This document shows, piece by piece, positions 17,970-26,796 of a stretch of 64,000 bases of DNA. Location: positions 186,001 to 250,000 of the forward strand of contig NZ_VWOX01000010.1 of the NCBI RefSeq assembly GCF_008629675.1, written 5' to 3'. A program made the translations under genes and the position numbers. The notes below the pieces were generated by a model. That model saw only the letters and a program-made list of their open reading frames with translations. It ran no database searches and was not told where the DNA came from. Every line of letters begins with the position of its first letter. Position 1 is the stretch's first letter. The DNA comes from Roseiconus nitratireducens. Lineage in GTDB: Bacteria; Planctomycetota; Planctomycetia; Pirellulales; Pirellulaceae.

Positions 17970-18994
17970 TGCAATCTTCCGAAATCGATCCGATTCCTCC
18001 CCAGCAGGGTGACCGTCCCAGGCGACGGATCGGCGCCCGCTTTGTCACGGTCTTCTTTTTCGTGTCCGTCGCAGCTTTGCTTGCGTTGTTGATCGCTTCG
18101 TACCGCACCCGCAACGATCTGGACCGACGAATCGAAGTCGTGGCGACGAAACTGGCGAATCTGGAGGATGCGGACCGACAGCGCCAAGCCGCGCGCGAAC
18201 AGGCGAGTGATGATGAAGATCTGCTTTGGAAAATGTTGTCCATATGTCGGACGGTCGACGACATTCCCGACTTTAAAACCGATCGAATCATTTTCGCGCA
18301 GCGCAATTCCGACGAAGTGCTGTTCTATGTTCCGCCGGGCGAACACAAGCTGACGATTCGAACCGAGTGGAAGAGTCCCGCGAAGGATGCGTCGAAGAAC
18401 ACTGAAGACGCGACCGCCAAGGATGCTGATGGCCAGAAAGGAGACGATCAAACGAACGATTCAGAACCCGAGCCGCTGGAGGGGCAACGGGTTTGGACGA
18501 TCGATTTGATCCCGGCCAGTGGATACATTTTCTCGCTGACCGGAGACGACTACAAAGCGACGCCCATCGGATGGGAGCTGCAATCGAATGCGCCTGATGT
18601 TCAGCCCCGCGAAGAGAAACTGCCGCTGGAAACGTTTCAGTCGCGGGGGGCGTCCTGGAGCACCAATTCCAGGGCAGCGTATCCGAATGAGATTTCCAGC
18701 ATGACGATCCGACGCCATCTCAGTTCGGAAGCGATGCAACCGGCCGATTTCCAACTTGCCCGATGGACGAAGCGGGGCACCGTCGGCGACGTGCCCGTGG
18801 AAATCGACTTTGAGTTCACGATTCAGTCCGCCGGTCCACCGGTCATTCGAGCCAGCGAGATCATGGGCGTCGCGTCAATCTATCGATCCGATCGCTATGG
18901 GATGGACCGTCCGGAACGCTACGGAGACTACCTTGGTAACGGCACCTTCGAACTGGTGGTCGATGGCGAAACCGCCGAATCGACGGACGAATGA
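17969..18994 (+). CDS. Membrane-anchored coiled-coil protein of unknown function, second of the pair
   Basis: The 341-residue product repeats the plan of its neighbour: short cytoplasmic end with arginines (RPRRRIGAR), one membrane span (FVTVFFFVSVAALLALLIAS), a coiled coil (RRIEVVATKLANLEDADRQR), then a beta-rich outer part with VLFYVPPGEHKLTIRTEW. A charged linker (about residues 135-165, Lys/Asp/Glu-rich) is inserted. The same order of elements suggests the two genes are distant paralogues or partners in one complex. Its ATG overlaps the preceding stop by one base. No known family was recognised. Confidence 0.72.
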   Translation: MQSSEIDPIPPQQGDRPRRRIGARFVTVFFFVSVAALLALLIASYRTRNDLDRRIEVVATKLANLEDADRQRQAAREQASDDEDLLWKMLSICRTVDDIPDFKTDRIIFAQRNSDEVLFYVPPGEHKLTIRTEWKSPAKDASKNTEDATAKDADGQKGDDQTNDSEPEPLEGQRVWTIDLIPASGYIFSLTGDDYKATPIGWELQSNAPDVQPREEKLPLETFQSRGASWSTNSRAAYPNEISSMTIRRHLSSEAMQPADFQLARWTKRGTVGDVPVEIDFEFTIQSAGPPVIRASEIMGVASIYRSDRYGMDRPERYGDYLGNGTFELVVDGETAESTDE

Positions 18995-19069
18995 TGAGAA
19001 GCCTGCACGTCGTCCAGGCCCGTTCCGCAACACCGTTTCGCACGGGGGAAACGTTCCGTCTGTGTGGAG

Positions 19070-21355
19070 CTATTTTGACGTGACTTCCACGGCAAGCTCC
19101 TTCGCCCCCTTCAGATCCAGTTTTCCGGTACCCAGCAGCGGGATTCGGTCCACCAGATAGAACGAATCCTTCGACGGAATGAACAGGTTTGGCAGACCCG
19201 CAGCCTTCAAGTCGGACAGGATGACGTCGACGTCCTTGCAAAGCGGTCGGTGCAGCACCACCAGACGTTCTCCCTTTTTGGGATCGGCGACAGACGTGAC
19301 GCAAACCTTCAGATGTTCTTCTTCGTGGTCATGCGCTGCTTCGGCATCGTTGCCCGACAGCGATCGGCTGATCTCTTCTTCGATCTTCCCGTGAGGCACC
19401 ATTTCACCGCCGATCTTGGAGAACCGACTCAGTCGGCCGGTGATGTGTAAAAAGCCCTGCGGATCGATGTTGGCGATGTCGCCGGTGTTGTACCAACCGC
19501 TGCAGACGGCGCGGTCGGTCAATTCAGGTTGGTTGGCATAGCCTTGCATCACGTTGGGTCCGGCGACCAGTAGCATGCCGTCCTCGCCAGCCGGCAGCTC
19601 CTCACCGGTTTCCGGCGAGATGATTTTTGCGCACACGCCGGGTAGCGGTCGTCCGACCGACCCCTCATTGCGGTCCGGTTGGTAACGGGCGTAGGACCGG
19701 CTCGGTGGCACGTTGACCGAAACCAGCGGACTCAATTCGGTCGCCCCGTAGCCTTCGACGGGGCGCACACCGAACCTGGCTTCGAACGCATCGAACAACT
19801 CCGCGGGCATTTTTTCGGCGCCGACGATGCAGGCATCAAGATTCTTGAATTGTTCCGGTGCCACGCGGCGGATGTATCCACGAACGAATGTGGGCGTCCC
19901 CAGCAAAACGGTTGCGCCGTAACGTTCGGCGAGCTTGCCCACCTGGCGCGCGTCCAACGGATTGAAGTGATAGACGCCACAGGGACCGAGCGTCTGGGCG
20001 GCCCACAGGGTCACGCTGTAGCCGAATGAATGGAAAAACGGCAGGACGCCCAACACGACATCGTGATCATCCAAGTGCACGGCTTTTTTGATCGCGTCAA
20101 TGTTGTGGCTGATATTGGCCTGGCTGAGCATCACTCCCTTGGGCATCCCGGTCGATCCGCTTGTGAAGATCACCGTCAGCAGGTCATCGCTGGAGATGCG
20201 ATGCAAACCAAGGATCCGGTCCAAGATCCAGGCGGGGACCAGGTTGGCTTGGACGAACGCAACCAGCTTGTCCCACTTGGTGACTTTGTCTCGCAGAGAT
20301 TCCAGCCGGATGACATCGGATTGAATGTCCATCTCGATCTTGCTGAGAAACTTTTCGCTGGACAGGACGTGCCGGATTCCAATGTCACGGATGCAATGAT
20401 TGATGGTGTCGCTGGAAACGGTGTAGTTCAGATTGGCTGACACGCGGCCATCCAACGCGAGCGCCACGTTCACCAGCACCGCCCCGGCGCTCGGTGGCAG
20501 GAACACGCCAACATTCTTTTCATCCTTGTCAAACACCTCCCGGGCCAGGACCCGCCGCAACGCCAGGGCACGCGTCAGTGCTTCACGTCCTTTGACTTCC
20601 ACGCCTGAAGAATCAGCGATTTGAAGACGTTTGCCTCGTCGCCTCCATGCTCGGATCACCATCCGGGCCGGGATCGGGAACTCGTTGCGATGCTCCACCG
20701 TCGCTCGGGCGTGCAGCTGATGAACGCGCGATCGCACCAGTTCGATGGGGGTGTCGCCGGGAATCGGCTGGCCGATGTAAAGGGTCAACTCACGTCGGAA
20801 CTTGTCCGGCCATTTGAAGAAGAACTTTCCGCCAGAAAAACTGAACAGACTCCCCCACATCCCGTCCAGGTAGACCGGAACCACGGGGACATCGGTCCCT
20901 TTGAGTATCTTGCCCATGCCGCCGCGAAATGCCTGCAGCTGACCCGTTCGTGTGATCGTGCCCTCCGGGAAAATCCCGACGACGTCACCGGCCGCCAAGC
21001 CTTCGCGGGCCGTCTTCAAGGCCCTGGCAATCGACTTCGGGTTGGCAACCATCAAGATCGTATCGAAGGCCGACGCCAACCACTTGGCGAAACCAAACCC
21101 AAAATTTGACCCGTCGACGACGAAACGAATGTTGCGGGGCAGCATCCACAACAACAGAATCCCGTCGATCCATGACACGTGATTGCTGACGACCAGGTAA
21201 CCGCCCTCGCGGGGCAAGTTCTCCAGTCCGATGACCCGCTTGCGGTACAGGAACATCAGGATCGGGCGAAAGAAAATTCGCGCGCAGCGGCGCGGGAACA
21301 TCAGCGTCAGAACGAGCAACACGATCAGGACGACTACCGGGAGAAACCAGCCCAT
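19070..21355 (-). CDS. aas: Aas-like bifunctional acyltransferase and acyl-ACP synthetase
   Basis: The 761-residue chain joins two enzymes. Residues 1-230 are a PlsC-type acyltransferase with the membrane start FLPVVVLIVLLVLTLMF, the catalytic NHVSWID (H59-x4-D64) and FPEGTITRTG (129-138). From about 250 onward it is an AMP-forming synthetase: TVIFTSGSTGMPKGVMLSQA (395-414), GYGATELSP, NTGDIANIDPQGFLHITGR and the C-terminal lysine block LLGTGKLDLKG. E. coli Aas (719 residues) has the same order and recycles lysophospholipids by reacylation with acyl-ACP. That function is inferred from architecture only. The gene is convergent with the preceding membrane protein gene. Confidence 0.9.
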   Translation of the reverse strand: MGWFLPVVVLIVLLVLTLMFPRRCARIFFRPILMFLYRKRVIGLENLPREGGYLVVSNHVSWIDGILLLWMLPRNIRFVVDGSNFGFGFAKWLASAFDTILMVANPKSIARALKTAREGLAAGDVVGIFPEGTITRTGQLQAFRGGMGKILKGTDVPVVPVYLDGMWGSLFSFSGGKFFFKWPDKFRRELTLYIGQPIPGDTPIELVRSRVHQLHARATVEHRNEFPIPARMVIRAWRRRGKRLQIADSSGVEVKGREALTRALALRRVLAREVFDKDEKNVGVFLPPSAGAVLVNVALALDGRVSANLNYTVSSDTINHCIRDIGIRHVLSSEKFLSKIEMDIQSDVIRLESLRDKVTKWDKLVAFVQANLVPAWILDRILGLHRISSDDLLTVIFTSGSTGMPKGVMLSQANISHNIDAIKKAVHLDDHDVVLGVLPFFHSFGYSVTLWAAQTLGPCGVYHFNPLDARQVGKLAERYGATVLLGTPTFVRGYIRRVAPEQFKNLDACIVGAEKMPAELFDAFEARFGVRPVEGYGATELSPLVSVNVPPSRSYARYQPDRNEGSVGRPLPGVCAKIISPETGEELPAGEDGMLLVAGPNVMQGYANQPELTDRAVCSGWYNTGDIANIDPQGFLHITGRLSRFSKIGGEMVPHGKIEEEISRSLSGNDAEAAHDHEEEHLKVCVTSVADPKKGERLVVLHRPLCKDVDVILSDLKAAGLPNLFIPSKDSFYLVDRIPLLGTGKLDLKGAKELAVEVTSK

Positions 21356-21717
21356 TCGTTGCGTTCCTTTTCAGCGAGCCAAGACATGATAGCTTCGTCG
21401 GGTGCATGCTGGCACAGACGACGGCAGCTTGAGAGAGCCTTCGGAGCAGAAAAACCTGCGCGGCAAGTGTCCCGGTTCTGTGTCGAGCCGCAGGCGTGCC
21501 GATGCCAAAAAGATACGCAAACTTCCGGGGCGCGAGCAACATCAAGGTGACTCCGGGTGGTGCAATCGGTTCCGATGCGCATCGGCGTGCCGCAGGTGCA
21601 CCGCTCCGCCGGGAACGCGTCGCAGACCCGCTCGTGTGCGAAAACGACCGCCAACGTCCGGCGCCGTACGTTGCCAGGCAAAAAACCTCAGGTCCAGGTC
21701 CCCGGGGGGCTCAGGTC
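21356..21717. other. Gap with no recognised feature
   Basis: These 362 bases lie between the start of the Aas-like gene and the end of the next minus-strand gene. No gene, RNA, terminator or repeat was recognised; the Aas-like promoter should be in the left part. Confidence 0.4.
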
Positions 21718-22974
21718 TCAGACGTCTTTCACCAACCGGTCCCAGCGGACACGCTTGCCCGTTTCGGTGGCAGCTTGGCCGAGCATCGCGAACAGGCAGC
21801 TTTGCGACGCCTCGGCAACGTCCGAAACGGCTTCTCCTTGGCGAATGGACTGCAGCACGGCGGCCTGCTGTGCCAGCGTGGCGGCCGCCGGCGCGGCGGA
21901 ATGCTCCGACTGCCAAAGCAGGCTTCCGTCCTTGGCGAAAATCTTTCCGGCGGACAGATCGGCGCGTCCTTCGGTTCCGTGGAGGTGCTCGCCGGTGTGA
22001 TTCCAAGCCTTGGAAACCCGTCGGCATTGTGACAGGACGTGGACCCCGTCGGCGAATTCGAACTCGATGCTGTGATGGTCGAAAACGTCTCCCGACGCGG
22101 ATTCCTCTGACGGGGTGGTCGGAGCTTCGGATCCGGCCGCATGGTGACCGGTCCATCCGCCCTGTCCCTGAGCCAGGACCGGATTTCCATCCAGAGCCCA
22201 GCGGATCACGTCCAACCCGCTGACGTGCTGTTCGATCAGGAAATCGCCCCCGGTCCAGCGAAAATGATTCCAGTGACGGATTTGGAATTGCAGATCGTCC
22301 TGCTTGCCAACTCGCTCGGGGCGGCGGAGCGAACCGACATTGCAAAACACACGGGCGAACACCGGAGTCCCGATCGCACCCCGACGGATTTGGTCGATCA
22401 CCTCGCGGTACCGCGGATCATGTCGCCGCTGGAAACCGACGTGCACCGCCAGGCCTTCCCGCTGAGCTTTCTCCGCCAGCTGGACACAACGGCCGATTCC
22501 GGCAACGTCCGCAGCCAGCGGCTTTTCCAGAAAGACGTGCTTCCCGGACTGCACGGCGGCTTCAAAATGGTCCGGGCGGTAAACCGGAGGCGTTGCCAGG
22601 TAGACCAGGTCGGCGTCGGAACGCATAATTTTTTCGAACGATCGCAGGCCTTCCGAGCGGATGCAGTTCGGATCCACGGCGTCAGGGAATCGGCCTTTCA
22701 GGCTGCGATACATTGCCTGAGTCTGAGAGCCGAAGGCATCGGCAAGCCCCGTCAGCCGGACCGAATCGCCACCGACCTTTAGCACCGCTTCGGCGAGCGC
22801 GCGACCGCGGCGACCACACCCGACAAACGCGATGCGAATCGGCTCCCCCGCATTCGCTGAAGCCGCTTGCCCGGCCGCCATGGCGCCCGCGATGGCGCCT
22901 CCAGCGATCATCAGACCGCTATCCTTGATGAAATTGCGGCGGCCGACGGTCGACGAGGATTCGTTGCGCGTCAT
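21718..22974 (-). CDS. Gfo/Idh/MocA family oxidoreductase with Tat signal (second)
   Basis: The ATG at 22974 gives a Tat signal: VGRRNFIKDSGLMIAGGAIA, with a likely cut near SANA at about residue 38. The Rossmann motif is RIAFVGCGRRGRAL and the catalytic block is HVFLEKPLAADV. C-terminal family stretches include HWNHFRWTGGDFLIEQHVSG. The 418-residue product is of normal length. Like the gene at 2362-3645 it should act outside the cytoplasm on a sugar-like substrate with NAD(P), but the two sequences are not close copies. An upstream extension of the frame to 23085 lacks support. Confidence 0.9.
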   Translation of the reverse strand: MTRNESSSTVGRRNFIKDSGLMIAGGAIAGAMAAGQAASANAGEPIRIAFVGCGRRGRALAEAVLKVGGDSVRLTGLADAFGSQTQAMYRSLKGRFPDAVDPNCIRSEGLRSFEKIMRSDADLVYLATPPVYRPDHFEAAVQSGKHVFLEKPLAADVAGIGRCVQLAEKAQREGLAVHVGFQRRHDPRYREVIDQIRRGAIGTPVFARVFCNVGSLRRPERVGKQDDLQFQIRHWNHFRWTGGDFLIEQHVSGLDVIRWALDGNPVLAQGQGGWTGHHAAGSEAPTTPSEESASGDVFDHHSIEFEFADGVHVLSQCRRVSKAWNHTGEHLHGTEGRADLSAGKIFAKDGSLLWQSEHSAAPAAATLAQQAAVLQSIRQGEAVSDVAEASQSCLFAMLGQAATETGKRVRWDRLVKDV

Positions 22975-23210
22975 GGAGAACGGGAAAAGGAAGGTGGGGG
23001 CGGGAAGGCGATTGCCTTGGATGCCATCATCATACGCAACCGGAGGCGGGAAGGGTTGAGGGAAATTCGCCCGTGCAACCGCCATCGCTCATGCGGCTCA
23101 GTTGCTCCTGACGGTTTGGAAGCCGCTTAGCCCCTAAAGACAAAGCGAGTTGCGGCGTCGGCGGACGACGCTTCGGGTCCATCCAGGCATTTCGGGGCGT
23201 CGTCGGGTGG

Positions 23211-23768
23211 TCAGGCACCCTCACGCATTTTTTGGCGAGCACGGCTGAGGAGCGGTCCGATGGAATTCTCCGATAACCCCACCACTCGGCTGATCTCCTG
23301 GTAGGACTTTCCTTCCAGATGGTACATGCGGACCACGTCGGCTTCTTCCGGGTCCAAGCGGCTCATCAACCGCTCGACCTCTTCGGCGTTCTCCATTTGC
23401 AACTGGTCCTGGTCCGCATGCTCGTCGGCGGGTTCGGATCCGGTAACCGAGAGATTGCCGCCGGGACCGGTCTGGCTCAACCGTCGGGCGATCACACGCC
23501 GCGCGATCACGGTCAAGTAGGTCACCAGAGAGCTGTTGCGCCGGAAACGACGCAGGATGACTTTGTCGGAAGCCAGCAAGGTCAGGAAGACTTCGGCGAC
23601 CAGATCGTCTCGGGTCGCGTCGTCCAGGTCGCGCCCCTTGGCGGCCGCGGTGTGGTTGGCGACGTGAACGACCAGCCCGACGAAACGATAGACGAAGTCC
23701 TGCCAGGCCCCCGGTTCACCGTCGATGCATCGCTGTAGCAGAACTCGATCGTTGTTGGAAAGACTCAC
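23211..23768 (-). CDS. ECF-type RNA polymerase sigma factor
   Basis: The 185-residue protein has the region 2 stretch ATRDDLVAEVFLTLLASD with SSLVTYLTVIARRVIARRL (promoter melting/-10 helix) and region 4 LDPEEADVVRMYHLEGKSYQEISRVVGLSENSIGPLLSRA, quoted here as two joined family blocks, a helix-turn-helix for the -35 element. It lacks the N-terminal region 1 and 3 of housekeeping sigma factors, as ECF sigmas do. No anti-sigma gene lies beside it; the next gene on either side is an oxidoreductase and a signalling protein divergent from it. The product starts MSLSNNDRVLLQR. Confidence 0.9.
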   Translation of the reverse strand: MSLSNNDRVLLQRCIDGEPGAWQDFVYRFVGLVVHVANHTAAAKGRDLDDATRDDLVAEVFLTLLASDKVILRRFRRNSSLVTYLTVIARRVIARRLSQTGPGGNLSVTGSEPADEHADQDQLQMENAEEVERLMSRLDPEEADVVRMYHLEGKSYQEISRVVGLSENSIGPLLSRARQKMREGA

Positions 23769-24068
23769 GGTGCCGGTACCAGGGAGAGAAGCGACAGGAT
23801 GGCTGGTGCTTGTTGCAACATTTCCGGCGAGACCTTTCGCCCAGCATCTCCCCTTATGTTAGGTACGCGGGTCAGCGATAGCAACCATTTCACGGCGACC
23901 CGGGGCACGGATCCATGCATCGATTTGCAGGGGATTGGCGGATTTTAGCGGTAAGGATTGTCGGGGGGAGGTTGTCGATCAGGCGGGGCTGGAAAGCGCC
24001 AACAGGGTGATAACAGTGGCCTATCCTTGATTTGATCGAGATTCTGCTACTCCCGCTGACACAGCGAA
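23769..24068. promoter_or_regulatory. Divergent gap between sigma factor and GGDEF protein genes
   Basis: The 300-base gap must hold the promoters of both outward-facing genes. I saw no clear promoter consensus, repeat or RNA gene. Confidence 0.3.
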
Positions 24069-26459
24069 ATGATGAGTCCAATGCACGCAACGAATGAGCC
24101 GAACGCAACGGAGCGGCCGGGGGGGGACACTTCCGGTTTGATCGTTCCGCTGGGCGGCCCGCAAGCGAATCGTGACCAAGCGGTGCAAGCTGGCACTGCG
24201 ACATCGGAGACAGCGACATCGGCGACAGCGAAACCGGAGACAGCGAAACCGGCGTCGAATCCAGAGAAGTCACGTGATCCGGAGCAGTCATTTGACCGGT
24301 CCATCGGCGAACTGCTCACGCGTTTACAGGAGGCGATCGAGGATGCGCCGGTCAGTGCGTCCCAGCAAAGCAACCGGCGGGTGGAAAGCCGGCTGGCGAT
24401 CGTCCGATTGGGCGTGGCAACCTCCCTGTTCTACTCGCTGCAATGCAAACACGCGCCGACGGCGTCTCACGGTTTACGCGTGGCCTTGCTGTGCAGCGGC
24501 TGGGCGGAAAGCTTGGGGCTGGACGATCGTTTGCGGGACCAGATCGAGGTAGCCGCCCTGTTGCACGATGTCGGTAAAATCGGAATTCCGGATCGCATCC
24601 TGCGCAAACCGGGCAAGCTGAACGTCAACGAACAACTGGCGATGGATGCCTGTCCCGAAATGAGCTGTGCGATTCTGAAAGGAAGCACGTCAGACACCGG
24701 GCTGCTTGAAATCGTTCGCTACGGGAACGTGTGGTTCAACAGTCGACGCGACGACGCAACCTTGCGGGGAAAGTCGCTGCCGCAGGGAGCCAGGATGCTG
24801 GCCATCGCCGATGCGTTCGATTCGATGACCACCGATCACGTCTATCGTGTTGCCATGAGCGCCGACCGAGCCGTTGCGGAATTAGTAAGCGGAAGCGGTA
24901 CCCAGTTTGATCCCGAACTTGTGTCTGACTTCAGCCGTTGGCTGGAGCGGCGACCGGAGGTCATTCACGGCAACACCGTCAATCGTTGGCTTCAGAAGCT
25001 TCGACCGAATGATCCGCAGTCGTTCTGGACCGGAAAGCTGGTCCATTCCGCCTCGATTGCCGAACCGCCGTCGCCGCTAACGCAGCGGCGAGAAACCATC
25101 TTCCATCAGCGCCTGCTGCAAACGCTGAAAGACGGCGTCGCCTTCACCGACAGCGAGGGCGTGGTCACCGAGTGGAACCTGACCATGGAACGGCTGACGG
25201 GGATTCCTGCGGAGGCGATGGTGGGAAAACAGTGGTCGCCTCATGCGTTGCGGATGCGGGACGCCGATGCCAAACCGGACGAAGAGGTCCAGTGTCCGAT
25301 GCAGAGGTGTCTGCAGGAGGGCTGTTCGGTACGGCGTGCGATGTTGATCGAAGTTCCCGGAGCAAAGCCGATTTCCGTGCACGTGGAAGTCACGCCTGCC
25401 GTGGGCGAGCGCCCCGGCAATGTTGGAACGGTGGTGATCGTCAATGATCTGTCCGACCGGGAAAGCCTGGAGCAGCGGCTTGAGACGTTGCACGAAAAGT
25501 CCACCCGTGACCCGCTGACCGGCGTCGCCAATCGGGCCCATTTCGATCAGACGCTTGAAGAGTTGGTCGACCGCACCAGCCAGGGTGGTCAGACATTCTC
25601 CCTCGTGATTTGCGACATCGATCATTTCAAACGGATCAATGACACCTACGGCCACCCGGCAGGCGATGAAGCGCTGAAGACCTTTGCCAATCTTCTGCAG
25701 TCCCACAGCCGCGAAGGCGACCTGGTGGCGCGATACGGCGGCGAAGAGTTCTTGCTGGTGGCAGTCAACTGCGACAATGCCACCGGGGCGAAACGCGCCG
25801 AAGTGATTCGGCGTTCGCTGCAAGAGACTCCGATGAAAAGTTTGGGCGGAGAGCCGATGACGGCCAGTTTCGGAGTGACCGAATTCCAATCGGGTGACGA
25901 CGCCGCGACGCTGTTGGCCCGCGCCGATCGCGCTCTGTTGAAGGCCAAGGACAACGGCAGGAACCGAGTCGTTCAGTTGGGTCTGGGAAAAATGTCCGAG
26001 GTCGCCGAGACGCCAACGCCCGTCGGCTGGTTCGGATGGCTCTCCAGCGGTGAATCAAAATCGTCGACGACGGCGGACATCCTGACTCCCGTGCCGATCG
26101 ATCTGGCGATCGAAAAGCTGCGTGGGTTCATCGCTGACCATCACGCGCAAATTGTCGAGGTCAAGGAAAACCAGTTGACGCTGAAGGTGGTGTCCGGTGC
26201 CAACCCCGGCGGTCGGCGGCGTGCCGATCGGCAAATCACCTTCATTGCCAACCTCACGCTCAGCGAAGCGCAACCGGATGAACTTCCGACCGAGAAGTCG
26301 CGTCCGGGAGGAAGTACCAAGGTGCACCTGGAACTAAAGCCGATCCGCAACCGGGATCGTCGTCGACGTGAACTCAAGGGTGCAGCCCACCGCCTGGTGC
26401 TCAGTTTCCGTTGCTACTTGATGGGCGAAATCCTGCCCGATCCCAGCTCACGCCGCTAA
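24069..26459 (+). CDS. Diguanylate cyclase with degenerate HD-GYP and PAS domains
   Basis: The 796-residue protein has four parts. Residues 1-75 are low-complexity and include a 5-residue repeat (ATSET/ATSAT/AKPET). Residues 105-300 match an HD-GYP domain with H134 and LLHDVGKIGIPDRIL (H166, D167), but the later ligands are missing: the HHE segment reads RYGNVWF and the GYP loop reads SRRDDATLRG. Residues 345-470 are a PAS-like sensor (LKDGVAFTDSEGVVTEWN). Residues 475-660 are a GGDEF domain with DPLTGVANRAHFD, DHFKRINDTYGHPAGDE and ARYGGEEF, which keeps the active-site residues for making cyclic di-GMP. About 130 residues follow, perhaps a PilZ-like fold (uncertain). A cytoplasmic protein; no membrane span. 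Confidence 0.88.
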   Translation: MMSPMHATNEPNATERPGGDTSGLIVPLGGPQANRDQAVQAGTATSETATSATAKPETAKPASNPEKSRDPEQSFDRSIGELLTRLQEAIEDAPVSASQQSNRRVESRLAIVRLGVATSLFYSLQCKHAPTASHGLRVALLCSGWAESLGLDDRLRDQIEVAALLHDVGKIGIPDRILRKPGKLNVNEQLAMDACPEMSCAILKGSTSDTGLLEIVRYGNVWFNSRRDDATLRGKSLPQGARMLAIADAFDSMTTDHVYRVAMSADRAVAELVSGSGTQFDPELVSDFSRWLERRPEVIHGNTVNRWLQKLRPNDPQSFWTGKLVHSASIAEPPSPLTQRRETIFHQRLLQTLKDGVAFTDSEGVVTEWNLTMERLTGIPAEAMVGKQWSPHALRMRDADAKPDEEVQCPMQRCLQEGCSVRRAMLIEVPGAKPISVHVEVTPAVGERPGNVGTVVIVNDLSDRESLEQRLETLHEKSTRDPLTGVANRAHFDQTLEELVDRTSQGGQTFSLVICDIDHFKRINDTYGHPAGDEALKTFANLLQSHSREGDLVARYGGEEFLLVAVNCDNATGAKRAEVIRRSLQETPMKSLGGEPMTASFGVTEFQSGDDAATLLARADRALLKAKDNGRNRVVQLGLGKMSEVAETPTPVGWFGWLSSGESKSSTTADILTPVPIDLAIEKLRGFIADHHAQIVEVKENQLTLKVVSGANPGGRRRADRQITFIANLTLSEAQPDELPTEKSRPGGSTKVHLELKPIRNRDRRRRELKGAAHRLVLSFRCYLMGEILPDPSSRR
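24196..24255 (+). repeat. 15-base tandem repeat inside the GGDEF protein gene
   Basis: Four imperfect copies of a unit like GCGACATCGGAGACA, alternating ACATCGG/AAACCGG, encode the residues A-T-S-E-T, A-T-S-A-T, A-K-P-E-T and A-K-P-A-S. Such slippage-prone linkers vary in length between strains. Confidence 0.6.
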
Positions 26460-26796
26460 CGCCACGTCCAAGTGATCCCGGCCCTTCGGACCGTGCTGGT
26501 CAAACCATCGGGGCGTTGCCCCGTCGGACGGGACGTCATGCACGTCGCTGAGGCCTCGCACCGATCAACGACGGGGACGGATTGGCGTCGTTGACGATAA
26601 AGCCTGGGACGGTTACGCCCGGGAAAGCGACGCCGTCGACGGTACACACCGTTGCCCGTTCGTATTCCGTGGATCGTTCGGGCTGAAAGCCCGTGGGTTT
26701 GCCTAGCCCAGTCCGCGAGGGCTGGGTGGCGGACATCAAAAACGACCCGGAGGGCCAACGGCCCGGCCGTTTGTGGGCGGTGCGGACAAACGTCGT
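26460..26796. repeat. Gap with mosaic palindromic repeats
   Basis: The gap between two convergent genes holds GGGGCGTTGCCCC at 26510-26522, GGGCTGAAAGCCC at 26680-26692, a CCAGTCCGCGAGGGCTGG-like hairpin at about 26709-26726 and GGGCCAACGGCCC at about 26754-26766. The same units recur in the gaps at 45.2-45.9, 47.2-47.5 and 60.7-61.2 kb. No gene is supported. Confidence 0.65.

Noticed and set aside
18995..19069. Hairpin CGTTTC/GAAACG as terminator between convergent genes
   Set aside because: The stem has only six pairs and no run of T follows on either strand.
21542..22345. 267-codon frame in another phase of the second oxidoreductase
   Set aside because: Arg/Pro-rich shadow of a gene with clear Rossmann and EKP motifs.
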